The position numbers were made by a program, and so were the translations under genes. Below, one piece after another: positions 22,201-33,920 of a stretch of 64,000 nt of DNA (positions within the stretch are counted from its first letter, which is position 1; each line of letters opens with the position of its first letter). Source of the DNA: Cyathus striatus (taxonomy: Eukaryota > Basidiomycota > Agaricomycetes > Agaricales > Nidulariaceae); the NCBI GenBank assembly GCA_025738555.1, contig JAOVFP010000015.1:3100001-3164000 (forward strand). Reading direction: 5' to 3'. Below the pieces are notes generated by a model, which was given only the letters and a program-made list of their open reading frames with translations, was not told where the DNA came from and made no database searches.

Positions 22201-24217
22201 CTTGATGGTCGTGTTCAAATCCGGGAACTATTTGATGAGGTACGGACAAAGTTCTTATTGTTGGTCTTTCCTTTCCTAACTATTGCATATATAGTATGTG
22301 AAGGACTGGAAGTCTCGATTTCACAATAACCTACTGGTCAAAGGAAGGGTTCTCAGGTAACTATCATCAATCTTCATCGCAACTGGTGCTCATGAAAGAT
22401 CCAGTGTGGATAATAAGACCAACAAGGTTGAGCTCACACTTCGCTCCGGCGAACTTCTAAGAAAAGCTTATTCTGCCCTTACATTGACTGATATTCATGA
22501 AGGGATGAAGGTTGAGGGTCTGGTTAAAAAGATCACGGATTATGGGCTATTCATTCAGATAGGAGAGTCTAAACTCACTGGTCTTTGTCATAAATCAGAG
22601 GTACGTATGCATATGCTTCACCATTCTTTGATCTCATATTTAATTGATATAGTTGTCGGATAACCAAGATGCTGACATTATCACTGCATTACACGGTTTT
22701 CGAGAAGGCGATCGCGTTAAAGCTGTAGTCATAACAATTGACAACCGCCGTATTTCGTTCAGTTTAAAACCATCCCACTTCAACTATAATGACTTCGGAG
22801 CCGATGGTGTTGAGGAGGCTCGCTCACATTTGCCTGTTCCTCCTTCCGAAGAGTCTATTTCAGACCTGGATGTCGACAACCAGGTGCAGCCAAATATGTC
22901 GTCTTTGAGCGACGGAGGAACCGACGAGGATGAAGCAGACGCTATGGAAATTGATACGGAATCCCCGTCATTTATTCCTGCTACTTCTGAAATATCTGCA
23001 CCCGAACATGGTAGCTTACCTTTCCTGGGTGGATTCCAGTGGAACAGTAACCATCAGTATATCAATGACAAGGAATCTACTGAGACTTCCGATGAAAGTG
23101 ACGCAGATGATCAGGCAATAAAGAAGAAAAAGCGGAAAAAGCGAATCATCGAACAGGATTTAACTGCTGATATGCACATGAAAGCTCCGGAGTCAAATGC
23201 AGACTTTGAACGTCTACTTCTTGGCTCGCCCAACTCATCTTATCTGTGGATACAATATATGTCCTTCCAACTACAGCTATCTGAAGTGGTAAAAGCCCGT
23301 GAAATTGCTCGTCGGGCAGTTAAGAATATTAATTTCCGAGAGGATCAAGAAAGGCTCAATGTTTGGATTGCCTTACTTAATTTGGAGATTATATACGGTA
23401 CGGAAGAGTCACTGGATTTAGCTTTCAAGGATGCTGCAAAAGCGAATGACTCGAAAACAATTCACCTTCGGCTTGCTGCTATATTCGACCAAACTGACAA
23501 AGTCGAGGCAAGTGATATTACATTTACTATTTCGCGGATGCTGATACTGTCAACAGAAAGCTGAAGAACAGTTTAAGCGAACTTGCAAGAAATTCGGGCA
23601 TAGTTCAAAAGTTTGGACATTGTTCAGCGAGCATTATCTTAGAAGAGGACGTTTGGAGGATGCAAGGCAATTGCTTCCACGAAGTCTTCAGAGCTTGGAA
23701 AGGCGAAAACGTGGGTTCCGTTCTTTTGCTAGATTAGATTTCTCTTGATAACGACGGATAGATTTGAAAACGATCAACAAATTTGCTCAACTTGAATACA
23801 AGTATGGTGATCCAGAACGAGGAAAGACGTTGTTTGAGGGAATGATTGACTCACATCCAAAAAGATGGGACATTTGGTCTATATATATGGATATGGAATA
23901 TACACAAAAAAATATTCATAGCTTACGGTCAGTGTGTGTCTATAGATCGACGTCTATTTCCTGAGCTCAGTCCCGCTTTACTATAGTCTTTTATTCGATC
24001 GCGTTCTAGCACTCAAAATGACCAGCCACAAAGCAAAGTACGCATCAAAATATAATTCTGTACAATTTTCTGTTGGACTTACATCCCACATGACTACAGG
24101 TCCTACTTTAAAAAGTGGCTTGAGTTCGAACGCAAGATTGGAGATGCAGAAGGAGCCGAAGCCGTGAAGCAGAAGGCTATCGAGTGGACTCTCAGAGCAT
24201 CGAACTCCGCATCGTAA
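19209..24217 (+). CDS. RRP5: rRNA biogenesis protein RRP5 (PDCD11)
   Basis: About a dozen exons encode a protein of roughly 1,480 residues. The N-terminus is basic and low-complexity, followed by a long array of S1 RNA-binding repeats. Typical repeat blocks are VGQLVNATISQ, VGEVVKGTIKKLTDTNLFVSL, VGDTIRGYIKNVGDHGLFVSIGRSLDGRV and GMKVEGLVKKITDYGLFIQI. An acidic linker with a nuclear-localisation-like KKKKRKKR follows. The C-terminus holds HAT/TPR-like helices (FERLLLGSPNSSYLWIQYMSFQLQLSEV, AEEQFKRTCKKFGHSSKVW, KRWDIWSIYMDMEYTQKN). RRP5 works in the nucleolus in both 18S and 5.8S/25S rRNA processing. The ATG at 19209 begins MAAQKRVLDD. The 3' end converges on the Tea1-like gene with 175 bp between stops. 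Confidence 0.93.
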
Positions 24218-24392
24218 TAATTATGAGTCAGACTAATCAACAACCATGCGTGTAGAGAATACTATATATAAAGTTGACTACGACAACAAGCAAAGCATAA
24301 GAAGTATTAAAATAATGCAGAACCAAACGTATAAAAACGAATGCGACAAAGGGTATAGCGAATATATATAAGTAGCGGTGCAACGACAAGAC

Positions 24393-27300
24393 CTATGAAC
24401 GTGGCGATCGTGTCCTTTCCATTAGACTAGGATCGAAATCACTGACACGGCGGTTACTCATCGAACTAGCGAGATGGCGTTGCCAGTCATCAAGTTCACT
24501 CGATAAATGCTCAAATGCAAGAGCATTCTCTGAACTCGACGTACTAAGACGTCGACCTGACACGTCTGACATGGGACGCCCTTGACCAAACGAAGGTTGT
24601 TCGACTTCAAGAAGAAGTCCGATTTTATGTGACAACTGTTCATTCTCCCTTCGCAATGTAGTGTTTTCGATGCTCAGCTTTTCAAGTAATGTTTCTTCCT
24701 GACCACCTCGTGCAACGGCAAGTGAAGCTTCTAGCCGCTCTACTTCGTGTTGAAGTTCCTCTACTTGCGTTAAACGATCGTCTGATTCTCGCTGGGACAC
24801 GAGCAAGTTGTCGCGAAGAAGTTCAAGTTCTTTCTCTAGTTTGTCCAACCGAGAGCGTAATTCCTTGTTTTCATTCTGAACACGTTGTGCTAGACGCTGG
24901 GCATCAATGAGCTGTGCACGCACTCCTTCTTCTTCAGACGACGGGGTACTTCGACCATTGACCGACCGTTTACCGCCGCGCACAGTGTCCAATTCAGTTT
25001 GAAGTTGGACGTTGGTATTTTTCTGTTTCGTTAGCTCATCCCTCATTCTTCTCATCATTTTTTCGGTGCCCCTAAACAACGGTTAACAACGAAAGAGTCA
25101 GTTAGCATCATAGCACTCACTTAACGTAATGAACAGCTAACTGATAATCTTCTTCCATCTGCTGCATCCGGGTTTTGTAATTACGCTCAGTTTCCTCTAG
25201 TTTACGTTCTGCCTCTGCGACTTTGGCATCTACGTCACCTTCACCGTCGGGACTCCGAGCTGACCGGGAATGTTCCAATTGATGAGATAAATGTTCGGCC
25301 TGAGCTTCTGCATCCCGCTTCCTACGTAACGCCTGCTGAAGCTCACGCTCGGCATTTTCATGAAGTCGGGTCTTCTCTGCTAATTTATTCTCGAGATCTG
25401 AGATAACGGGGGAAGTTGCACCATTTGCTCGAGAAAGCGAGCGTGGAAGGTCTTCATCTGGAACGATTCCGTTTTCTAGTAGGTAGTTCCGGAGAGTAAC
25501 GAGTTTCATCGTTATTTCAGATACTTCACGAGCCTTTTCACCGAGGTTGGCGTCTCGTTGGGATAAGTCTTTCTTCAAATTGCCTATATCGGCGACGGCA
25601 ATGGAAAGTTGCGATCTGAGACCCACTATCTGAGAGCGAAGGGCTAACTGCTCTTCCTCTTGACGTTGAGAATGTTTCCGCTCTTCGTTCAGCTTGGTTT
25701 GCACTTCGTCCACCTTTTGTGTCGCCTCCCGAAGCATCATCCGCAAGGATTGAGCTTCAGCCTCAACGGCCTGAATTTTCTCAGAATGACCTCGGAGCAT
25801 ACGATCTTCGTCGGACTTGAGATCTCTGTGCGAGTCAAGTAGTTCCCCTAAGCCACCTGTGGTCAAAGCTCTGAATGCATCCGCTTCTTCACGTGATTTG
25901 GCCCAAGAATTTTCAACGTCAGTCAAACGCGCTCGAGCAGTATCGGCCTCTGCTGTGCGCGACTCAAGCTCGCCTCGAAGTTCCGCCAAATCAGCCTCTA
26001 GTGCAGCAATCTGTTCTCTTGCACGTTGATATTGCATATCTACTTCACTTGCACGCCCAGACGCGGCCTCTAGTGCGGTACGAGTTTGATCCAACGCACG
26101 AACATGTTGCTCACGTAAGCGAGTAAGCTCATCAACTTCAGCTCGCAGGCTTATTTCATCGGCCTCGCGTTGCTCCAATAATGAACTTTGGGAAATGAGT
26201 TGGTTTTGGTGATCTCGAAACTTCATTTCCAGTATTGCATATTTTTCTTGAAGATCATTATGATGTTGTACAGTTCTTTTGTGGACTTCTTCTATCTTCT
26301 CTGAGGACTTGATAGCTTCCGTAGCACGGGCTTCCGCATTTTCATACAACGTGGTTTGCAAGGCCAGAGAATCGCTGAGCTCCTTCAATTTACGATCCTG
26401 TAGCCAGCATTCGTTCCTGAGAGTAGATAATATTTGATGTTCCAAGTCACGCGCTCGTTCACGTTCTATGCGATGCACCTCTGCGTCATTACTGCCTTCT
26501 ATCGCCACAGCCTTTGCTCTATAATAAGCAGCTTCTTGAACAGCACTAGTTTTCGCACGCTCAGCCCCTGCGATGCGTTCTGCGGATTGCTTTGCCTGCT
26601 CCAACATTGTCAGCTGGAACAGATGTTAGTTAATGCATCATATCAGAATAGACATGGTCATACCTGAACTTGTGCTTTAAATTGTTTAAATTTCAAAGCC
26701 AGTTCCGTATACTTTTCGTCACCTTCGTCCTTGAAGACATTTTCAGAATTATCATCCAAGTTGATTTCGAGATAACCAGCTTTAGAAGCCTTAGTCAAAG
26801 CACTCTTCATCCAGTCAGCTCTTTTCTTTAACTCTTCCATCTCCGTATCTTTCGCCTTCAACTCTTTCAACAAATCAGCCGTGACATTGCCAATAGACCC
26901 ATTACCAGCTCTTGATGTCGACCTTTGGAATCCATTGACAGTTGGAGATCCCGTCTGTTGATTAGAATAAATATCAGTGGCCCTTGCACGATCCACTGCC
27001 GGTGATGCACGACCAGCAAGCGCAGGTGATGCTCTACCTGTCACAACAGGAGACGCCCGCTCATTGCTACCAGTAGCGCCCATGGATACTCCCACCATAT
27101 TGGGAGCTTGAGAGCCGTTGTTATATGTATCGGATGCACCGTTTGTTGGGGAAACCGTACGGCTGGCAACGCTAAATTGAGCTGGACTTTTAGCGCGTGC
27201 TTGAACCTGTTGTTCTGGAGACATGGCCCTCTCTCTCGAGTATGATTCGGTAGTTCCGGCATCCATTCCATCGTCTGTACCTGCAAAATCGTCGTCGTCT

Positions 27301-29307
27301 CTTCTAGGCCGCATCGGAGCCTTTCCCTTCATGTTTGCAACTGACGAAAGCGATTGCGGTGGGATACCATTGAGTGCTTTCACAGATCGGTTACTTGCCG
27401 GAGAGATTGCTCGGCGAGCATCTTCAGCATCCGAGGAGACCGTAGCTGGGACATTGATCGACCGTTGACGAGGTTGGGATTGGCGATTATTGATTGCGAT
27501 TGCTGAGCTGTGGCTGACTGTGTTCGAGAAATACTACCCGATCCCACATGCTGAATATTTTGCGGGGGACCTTTGGAATCTGGATATTTGATATGTTCTG
27601 GTAAAACGAGAGTAATTATATATGTATTCGCAGATTAAATAGTAGTGAACGCACTGGTGTCCAATACATGTGTGACATTTGGATCATCCGACTTGGATGG
27701 GGAAAAAGATTCACCTCCGAGCACGAAGACTCTCGTACCCATTGATGCCATAGCATGTCCTGATCGACCTGTTGGCGATGGCCCCATATTTTGAAACATA
27801 TACCACCGTTGGTCTGGTATCAGTTGCTTAGTATAATTAATTCCATACAATAAGTGATGTGAACACACTTGATATTTTGAAGGCTGCAAGATCTCCGAGA
27901 TCCTTCCCGTCTACGCCTCTTCCCCCAAAGACGTAGACAACGTCGTCTACAATTGCTGCCGCATGGCCTTCTCGTGGGGATGGAATAAAACCTATGCACT
28001 GTAGTTCGGTCCATCGCCGCGTCTGGAGATCAAATGTCCAGGTATCATTGTAATGGTATTGGCCATCAGTGCCTCCAAAGCTGTAGAAATCAGTTATCCT
28101 CGTAAGAAAGAGCCTCCGACCAAAGACTTACACTATGATACGATCTTCGTATGTGATGCAAATGTGCCCCGTTCGCCGGGCTGGACGTTCCGGAGTTGAA
28201 GGTTCGTATAGTTCCCAAGCCGCCTTCGTTCTTACTGTATGATCGTCATATAACCAACATCAAGAATCCGATGGATAAGGGACATACGCGAATTAAGATC
28301 AAATGCCCATAAGTCATTCAAAAACTCGCCGTCGACTTGTCCTCCAAACACAAAGAATTTCGACCCTGCCATCGCCACTGCATGACCATATCTTCCAGCT
28401 GGAGCAGTCCCATAGACAGCGACTCGAGTCCATTCACGCGAAACTACACGAGTCATAATTCAGCTTGGATAATATTTATGAAATAAAGAACGGGTCGTGC
28501 CTAGATTAAGGAGGTAGAGTCCATCATCCTGCTTTTCTCCCGGCCTCACTTTTGATGGATCTGTCTTGGTGTCTCCTCCCCATACAATAAGCACGTTGCT
28601 GACAACGGCACTTGCATGTCCCACACGGGGACTGGGAATTTCACCCGCGGTTTGAAGGAGACTTGCAGAGTTATCTCGAGCTTGGAAAACATACAAGTCA
28701 TTCCTAGCAGCCTCACGAACAAGCCCACCAAAAAGATACAAGTCACCGCTGGCAGTTGCGGTGGCCGGGAGGGCATGACCATAACGTGGGAATGGAGTGG
28801 GAGAAGGAGTAGTGGGTTGAGCAGCTCCTTGTTTAGAAAGAACTATGGGGGGGAGAAGATTGAGTCTCCGGGCAGACCAAGGGAATGAAGGTCTATGGTG
28901 ATGCTGCTGCTGCTGTGGTTGTTGCTGTGATTGGGGATTAGCGGACTGAGATTGTGATACCTGGGCTTGGAGCGAGTTAGATGGTTGCATACCGACTCCA
29001 GGAGCGTTCGGACTGCTACCGCGAGTCATGGTTCGTTGTTGTGGTTGTGGTTGTTGATGTGCATTTCCGTTTGCAGCGCTGGTTTTAACATTGAGCCTGA
29101 GGATAGAAAGCTGGGGGGGGATAGGACTCACATATCGAGGGCAGAATCACCACGCAGGGAGCCTGGCTGCTGTTGAGCAGCGATGGGATCTTTGGAGGAT
29201 GCTGGGCCTGACAGCTGGGCGAGGGCCTGACTGGGAGTTTGTGCTACAGTGACATTGGCTGGAGGTTGTGCAGGCGGCTGTTGCTTCTTCCTGGAGAAGA
29301 AGGACAT
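24393..29307 (-). CDS. Tea1-like cell-end marker: kelch repeats plus long coiled coil
   Basis: About ten exons encode roughly 1,470 residues. The start ([14 protein letters not shown]) precedes a low-complexity Q/P/S-rich leader with a poly-Q/H run. Six or so kelch repeats follow ([88 protein letters not shown]). Then come an S/P-rich linker with three RASP repeats (about 26990-27065) and more than 700 residues of heptad-rich coiled coil. This order matches fission yeast Tea1/Tea3 and Aspergillus KelA proteins. These ride microtubule plus ends to the cell tip and mark sites of polarised growth. SP sites in the linker suggest CDK or related control. The minus-strand leader is preceded by a long pyrimidine tract. 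Confidence 0.85.
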
Positions 29308-30195
29308 TCTTCGAGACCTGGATCCTAAGAGGGACGGTATGGCTGGCGGTGGAGTGTGTACAAGGAGGGAAAATTGTGGTGGGGAATGTCAGGGGAGAGG
29401 AGGAAGGAAGAGGGAGGGTAGCTACGGATATGGGGTGGAATGATTAGAGCAGAGGGGAGGATGAGGAAAGGGTGGGGAGAAGGAATGTCAGGAAGTGGGG
29501 AGACGAGGATGGGGAGGGGAAAGAGTCGGGCGGGGGGGCTGGGAAGGGAAGGTGATGGGTATAGACAGAGTTGTTGCAGTCGGGCGCAAGCATCAAACTG
29601 GTTACTCAAGTTGGTTATTTCATATATAATAATAACATTTCTTATTTTACTATTAGTTGAGTTTGCATCCGTCTTGAATTACTGTATCGAAGGCAACCAG
29701 CTACTGTACAATATTCACTACTCACTCCCCATTCCAGCTGATCATCTCCGACTCGCTCTCAGAGCTGTGTTCTCGTTTGCGGTGTGTCATCAGCCGCTCG
29801 CGAGATGGGAACAGACGATTGCAGTCTGCAGAGCGGCACATAAGCACAGACCCACCACTGAGAACAGTCCACACCTTTCAAGCCACAGATGTATATTGGT
29901 GTTCTGCAACAGACACAGTCATTATCATCCAAGACGAGAGCAGACCGAGCCACTTGCTGTTCTGGAGACGTGACCTTGGCCAGCTTCTCCGCCTGCTGGA
30001 ACTGCTCGAGGGTGGTGAGTGCTGGCAGGGCATCAGCTGCGTCGACGAGAGGGGAAGAGGGGAGGCGTACGATCATGGAGAGCAGGGTGCGAGGGAAGAA
30101 GGGAAGGGAGCGAGGGCGGGTTGGAGGGCATTTGAGTGACCACTGACGTAGTCAGATGCAAGGCATCATTTACAAGTAAACTATGCATTTATATT
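29308..30195. promoter_or_regulatory. Divergent spacer with a long purine/pyrimidine tract
   Basis: This 888-bp region separates the starts of the Tea1-like and lipase genes. From about 29340 to 29560 the plus strand is almost all G and A (runs such as GGGCGGGGGGGCTGGG at 29527-29542). The strand read by the Tea1-like gene is therefore CT-rich just upstream of its ATG. CT-rich blocks before the transcription start are common in fungal promoters. Open frames here on both strands are low-complexity and not supported as genes. Confidence 0.5.
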
Positions 30196-32230
30196 ATGAC
30201 CGACGACTCAGCGCACCAGCACCAACGCGTCCGACGCCGACCACAACGTCTCGCTCTCTCAGACAGACTCGGCGCCCTCTTGCCCGACTCCTCCGACGAC
30301 TCCCTGTCAAGTTCCTTGGACAGTCCCTCCACTGACATGAGGAGGGCTGCCCTTCCTCACTCATCCTCCACCCATCCCAATCCTTCTTCAACTCAGCCAA
30401 GGTCCCCGACCCCGGTCCTGCGCTGGTTGTCCAATCTCACCTCTCAGTTCGCAGACCCTTTGAAACCAAACCACGCTCGCTCCCACTCTCTTCCCCCCTC
30501 TCCCTCCCACTCCACCTCTTCCCTTCATTCTACCCCGCCTCGTCCTCCAGATCTTCAACTCTTGAACGAGGCTCTCAACGAACCACTCATACCTCCCCAA
30601 CCTCACCTTCATGACCACCTCCCACCACCACCTCCCCTTGCCTGTCTTCCCCCCTCTTTTCGTCCATCCCGCAACTTATCTCGCCCCCCGCCCTTCTTTG
30701 ACAGCCTCACCCGCTCCACCTTACCGACATCCTCGCTTTTCCCACCAGCACCCATATCTTTCTCCCGTCCTCCCACTCCTTCCAACTCGACTTACATTCG
30801 GCCGCCTCCCATCGTCCTCACTCATTCCCCTCCAACCACATCCTCATTAGACTCCCTTCGTAACATTTCCGCTCGATCCCATACTCGTTCATTCACCACT
30901 ACCTCCACCGCCATTCTACCACCTGATGATACCCAGTATCTAAACTTAATTTCTCCTTTTTCCCGCTGGTTTCAATTCGATAATAAGGAAAGCTTGCTCT
31001 CCGAGGAAGACCAAAGCCAGCCCAGACCACATATTGAGAAGAAATGTCCCCCCTTTCCTTTCGCTTCATTTATGCAAAATACTGAACTCGTGGTTTTGTA
31101 GATAAATCCCCACATAATCCGGTGGTTTTCTGTCATGGTCTCTTGGGTTTCGATTCTGTTACAATCGGTCCCTCTATTGCACCGCTAGAAGTGACTCACT
31201 GGCGCGGCATTAAGGAAGTTTTGGAAGAAAACGGGACAGAAGTGCTCATTACACGCGTTCCTGCCACGAGTAGTCCCGTCGACAGGGCTATTGTCCTGGA
31301 GGAAAAAATATCCCAAGTATATCCGGGCCGAAGTGTTCATCTCATCGGTATGAATATTAGAAATGAATGCCTATCGCATGTGTTATTGACTTTCATAATC
31401 GCAGGACATAGCATGGGTGGTCTTGACTGCCGCTATCTTGCAACACATCTCAAGGATCGTAAATTCAACGTCCTATCTGTCACTACAATCGCCACGCCAC
31501 ATCGCGGATCATCGTTCGCTGACCACTTTCTCTCTACCGTCGGTCGCACACGCATGCCATCTGTCCTTTCTATCCTTGACATGCTCCCCAATGGTGGAGG
31601 AGATGGCAAAGCGTTTGAGTGTCTGACAATTGAAAGCATGAAAAAGTTCAACGAAGAAACTCCAGATGTTGAAGGAGTACGATACTTTAGTTGGGGTGCT
31701 GTGTATGAGCCTGGGCTAATTGATACCTGGAAGTGAGTATTCACCTTTCATAGAACGGGTTCTGTCATATTAAGTGATTTTTTAAAGGTGGCCACACTCT
31801 GTTATTCTAGAGAAAGAAGGTCCGAATGATGGGCTTGTTTCCGTCGAGTCGGCAAAATGGGTACGTGTGCTTTACCGCTACCTTCAGAAGCAAATTACCA
31901 ATTTATGGTTGCTAGGGAACATATCTCGGCACTCTCTCAGAAGTGAATCACCTCGACTTGGTTGGTTGGATTAATGCTGCCCGATACAAATGGGCAGAGA
32001 TGATGGGTAAAGAAATCAAGTTTCGCCCAGCCACCTTCTATCTTGGTATCGCAGACATGCTTGCACGAGAAGTTGAAGGTCAGACCGACAGCGAGCATGA
32101 GGATTCGCGCGTTGGTGAGGGTGTTGAGTTGGAGGCTGAAGATCGTGAGCGACAGCAGATGGTACAGAGCCTTGATGCGGCAGGAGCCGATGTAAGAGAC
32201 GCCAGCGATGCTCGAGGAAGCTCTTCCTGA
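30196..32230 (+). CDS. Alpha/beta-hydrolase, putative triacylglycerol lipase
   Basis: Four introns or so interrupt a protein of about 600 residues. The first 280 residues are extremely S/P-rich and probably disordered. The hydrolase begins at HNPVVFCHGLLGF (oxyanion-hole HG), then THWRGIKEVLEENGTEVLITRVPATSS, and LIGHSMGGLDCRYLATH with the nucleophilic serine in G-H-S-M-G. TTIATPHRGSSFADHFL follows, then NDGLVSVESAKWG (likely acid) and EVNHLDLVGW (likely catalytic histidine). This is the bacterial-class-2-like lipase/PGAP1-related group. The intron 31046-31101 has an unusual GTCCCC donor but a good branch site (TACTGAAC). No signal peptide is visible, so it is probably intracellular. The ATG at 30196 was preferred over upstream in-frame GTG/ACG codons. 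Confidence 0.8.
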
Positions 32231-32600
32231 TGGTGGATTAACAAGTGTTAATGGGACTAGTGAATTGGATGGCATTGAGTATATTATTATCCATTGGGCT
32301 TTAATATTAGTGTATATGATAATTATATGTTTTCCTAATTGAACTCTAGTCAGGTACATCGTTATCTATGTACATGAGAAGTTTGTGAATTCATGGGTTA
32401 TCAACTACTATAAATAGAAATGAATGTGCGGACAGATAAGATTACGTTGCTTCTATTTCTGTCTACAAACAAGTTGTTGACGACATATATAATCCACACT
32501 CCGAGTCCGGCTTTTCCACCAACACTCTCGTCCCACATCTCAATTCACTCTTCCAAGAACTACTTTTACATATCTTGTATCTTTTTAGGTAGAATTTGAA
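32231..32600. other. Spacer / promoter of the S-formylglutathione hydrolase gene
   Basis: This 370-bp gap lies between two tandem plus-strand genes. It includes a pyrimidine-rich stretch (about 32490-32580) shortly before the ATG at 32601, as expected for a fungal core promoter. No ORF of interest is seen. Confidence 0.45.
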
Positions 32601-33832
32601 ATGACTTCTCCTTTGGAAAAGATTTCATTCAACAAGGCCTTTGAGGGCGAATTGATCAAGTACAAGTTCAAGGTGAGATACTTAATAGACTCGGTATTTA
32701 TCGAAAGAAAACCATTATGATACGCTCGAAATAGTCAGCAGCGCTCGGAGGCTTGGATGCGCAGTTCAACTTGTATCTGCCCCCAAACGCGGCTGATGGT
32801 ACGAAAGTACCTGTTCTCGTATATCTTGCTGGTTTAACCTGCACTGAGGATAATGGGTATTTCCACTGTTCCCATGCATGTATCACGATCTAATCTGCGT
32901 TCTTTTAGTGCCCAAAAAGGTGCATTCCTCGGGGTTGCTTCTTCTCAAGGCATAGCACTCCTCTTTCCCGATACTTCTCCCCGTGGGGCTGGCATTCCTG
33001 GGGAAGATGATAACTGGGATTTCGGAACAGGAGCTGGTTTTTACTTGAACGCTTCGAAATCGGAATACTCTAAGCATTATAATATGCTAACACATATCAC
33101 TCTGGAGCTTCCTAAAGTTATCGAAGCAGCTGGGATTCCCATTGTGGGTGTTGTAACTTATATGTAGTTCACATGATGATCATCGGATTAATAACTTGTG
33201 ATGAATAGGACTTCAACCGTCAATCTATATTCGGCCACAGCATGGGGGGCCATGGTGCACTTACGCTGTACCTTGGCTCAAAGGTGAAACAGTACAGGTC
33301 TGCATCCGCATTTGCACCGATTTCAAATCCGTCCAAATGTCCTTGGGGAGAAAAGGCTTTTAAGGGATACTTGCAAGGTGGAGTTGAAGAGGGGAAAGTG
33401 CAGTACGATGCTACTGAGATGATTTCGGCTGCAAAGGAACCGGTTCACATTTTGGTCGATTACGTTCGTACAGTATTCAGTGGTTTCGCTATATTATATA
33501 CAATGATGCAATTATAGGGCACCGCGGACAACTTTTATAAACAAGGACAGCTTCTACCAGAGAATTTTCTGAAAGCTGCTAGGAACGCAGGTTATGACGA
33601 AGTCCAGGTTCGCGTCCGAAGTCATGATGGTTATGATCACAGTTATTACTTTGTGTGTACCATATTCAAGTTCAGGTCTCAAATTAATACGATTGCTGAT
33701 GCTTTCCAAAGATCTCCACCTTCGCATCGGATCATATTCATTGTACGTATCGTTGTTGTATTTGATGTTATTCTTTCCTCACGAAGGCTCTACAATTGTT
33801 AAACAGTTCATGCAAATTTCTTAAAAGCCTAA
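32601..33832 (+). CDS. S-formylglutathione hydrolase (esterase D)
   Basis: About six exons encode a protein near the usual 285-290 residues. Family motifs: [59 protein letters not shown] with the nucleophile serine, the [26 protein letters not shown] block, [16 protein letters not shown] with the acid, and [24 protein letters not shown] with the catalytic histidine. The enzyme hydrolyses S-formylglutathione to formate and glutathione in the cytosolic glutathione-dependent formaldehyde detoxification route. In a wood- or litter-degrading fungus, formaldehyde comes from lignin demethylation and methanol oxidation. The 3' end converges on the checkpoint kinase with 88 bp between stops. Confidence 0.93.
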
Positions 33833-33920
33833 GTAAACTTTAACATACGTATATCTCGAGGCATGCGATAAACGACTATCGCTGAAACCGAGTTCAAATA
33901 CTAGAAGCTACATAAGTATT

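Noticed and set aside
29440..30139. Overlapping ORFs of 100-177 codons on both strands between the Tea1-like and lipase genes
   Set aside because: They arise from the purine/pyrimidine tract and low-complexity promoter DNA; translations are compositionally biased and lack motifs.
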